This document shows, in pieces, positions 63,738 to 64,000 of a stretch of 64,000 nucleotides of DNA; position 1 is the stretch's first letter, and every line of letters starts with the position of its first letter. The stretch spans positions 28,788-92,787 of the forward strand of contig NW_005199770.1 in NCBI RefSeq assembly GCF_000372725.1, given 5' to 3'. The notes beneath the pieces were generated by a model. That model was not told the DNA's origin, ran no database searches, and was given only the letters and a program-made list of their open reading frames with translations. Both the position numbers and the translations under genes were made by a program. The DNA is from Emiliania huxleyi CCMP1516 (lineage: Eukaryota > Haptophyta > Isochrysidales > Noelaerhabdaceae).

Positions 63738-64000
63738 GAGGTACATGCCGAATCGCAGAAAAGTCCTCCACAACTCATCAAAGCCGGGTGGTTTGAAAGG
63801 TTGGGTTACAGACACCCACAAAAGAGTTGCTCTTTTCGCGACAGACGGCGACACCGCAGACTGCCCCCTGGAGTCGCGCGCATGTCCGTGCAGCCGTTGT
63901 TCTGCTGGGCAGGCACGGTTGTGCAAGAGAGACGACTCGCAAACTGACTTCTGCCTTAGCGCGGTGCGAGCTGGCCTCTCTCACACAAACAACGGGGACT
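63738..64000. other. Downstream flank, no gene seen
   Basis: 3' flank of the last RING gene; no open frame with protein-like content. Confidence 0.5.

Noticed and set aside
1-64000. CRISPR arrays, rRNA, tRNA, bacterial operons
   Set aside because: No regularly spaced repeats with unique spacers, no conserved rRNA blocks, no convincing cloverleaf seen by eye; gene structure is eukaryotic. A tRNA scan was not possible.

Overview
The window is nuclear DNA from a GC-rich eukaryote, most likely a haptophyte alga of the Emiliania/Gephyrocapsa type (inference). Reasons: GC-rich coding DNA split by short introns; about half of the introns I can place by domain continuity and phase use GC-AG instead of GT-AG; and the families present (GCC2/GCC3 cysteine-rich repeats, SH3-like WY domains, short LxxTNSNLKGF-type repeats, RING and zinc-ribbon proteins) are ones I associate with such algae. 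I see no bacterial operons, CRISPR, rRNA or convincing tRNA.

Layout. 0.1-2.4 kb: coiled-coil protein with seven 52-residue repeats. 4.5-5.1 kb: C-terminal part of a VPS50/syndetin gene. 6.2-9.7 kb: left arm of a large inverted duplication whose right arm is at 57.7-60.5 kb. The arms carry copies of a RING-finger gene; the left copy is fused to a foreign zinc-binding tail, the right copy is full length (1060 aa), and a third, five-exon paralogue lies at 60.6-63.7 kb. 10.8-12.9 kb: a small coiled-coil gene and a damaged SH3-like gene. 15.3 kb: UAP56-binding-motif protein. 16.3-19.3 kb: nine-exon F-box/RCC1 gene. 20.4-24.8 kb: rearranged FN3 and GCC2/GCC3 repeat genes. 26.4-30.9 kb: apparently complete hAT DNA transposon with perfect 26-bp ends and 8-bp target duplication, carrying a 1084-aa transposase and a second zinc/chromo-like ORF. 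33-37 kb: SF2 helicase-like protein with a RING-like region. 37.6-40.8 kb: MFS transporter. 41.2-42.0 kb: another GCC2/GCC3 piece. 42.6-44.4 kb: CobW-type GTPase. 44.6-46.6 kb: Nudix-like hypothetical protein. 47.8-49.0 kb: double cold-shock-domain protein. 49.5-50.9 kb: overlapping convergent genes, one with a TPM domain. 52-53 kb: KH domain. 53.3-55.4 kb: long unrecognised broken gene.

Most notable: (i) the 48-kb-spaced inverted duplication with a chimeric gene at its inner edge; (ii) a RING family whose two end domains are internal repeats sharing an intron at the same position and phase; (iii) tandemly duplicated splice-acceptor/exon-start segments in three MFS introns and a VPS50 intron whose two splice sites sit in the two copies of a 28-nt repeat; (iv) the intact hAT element with an accessory gene. 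Exon borders were placed by eye from domain continuity and phase; no transcript or database search was available.
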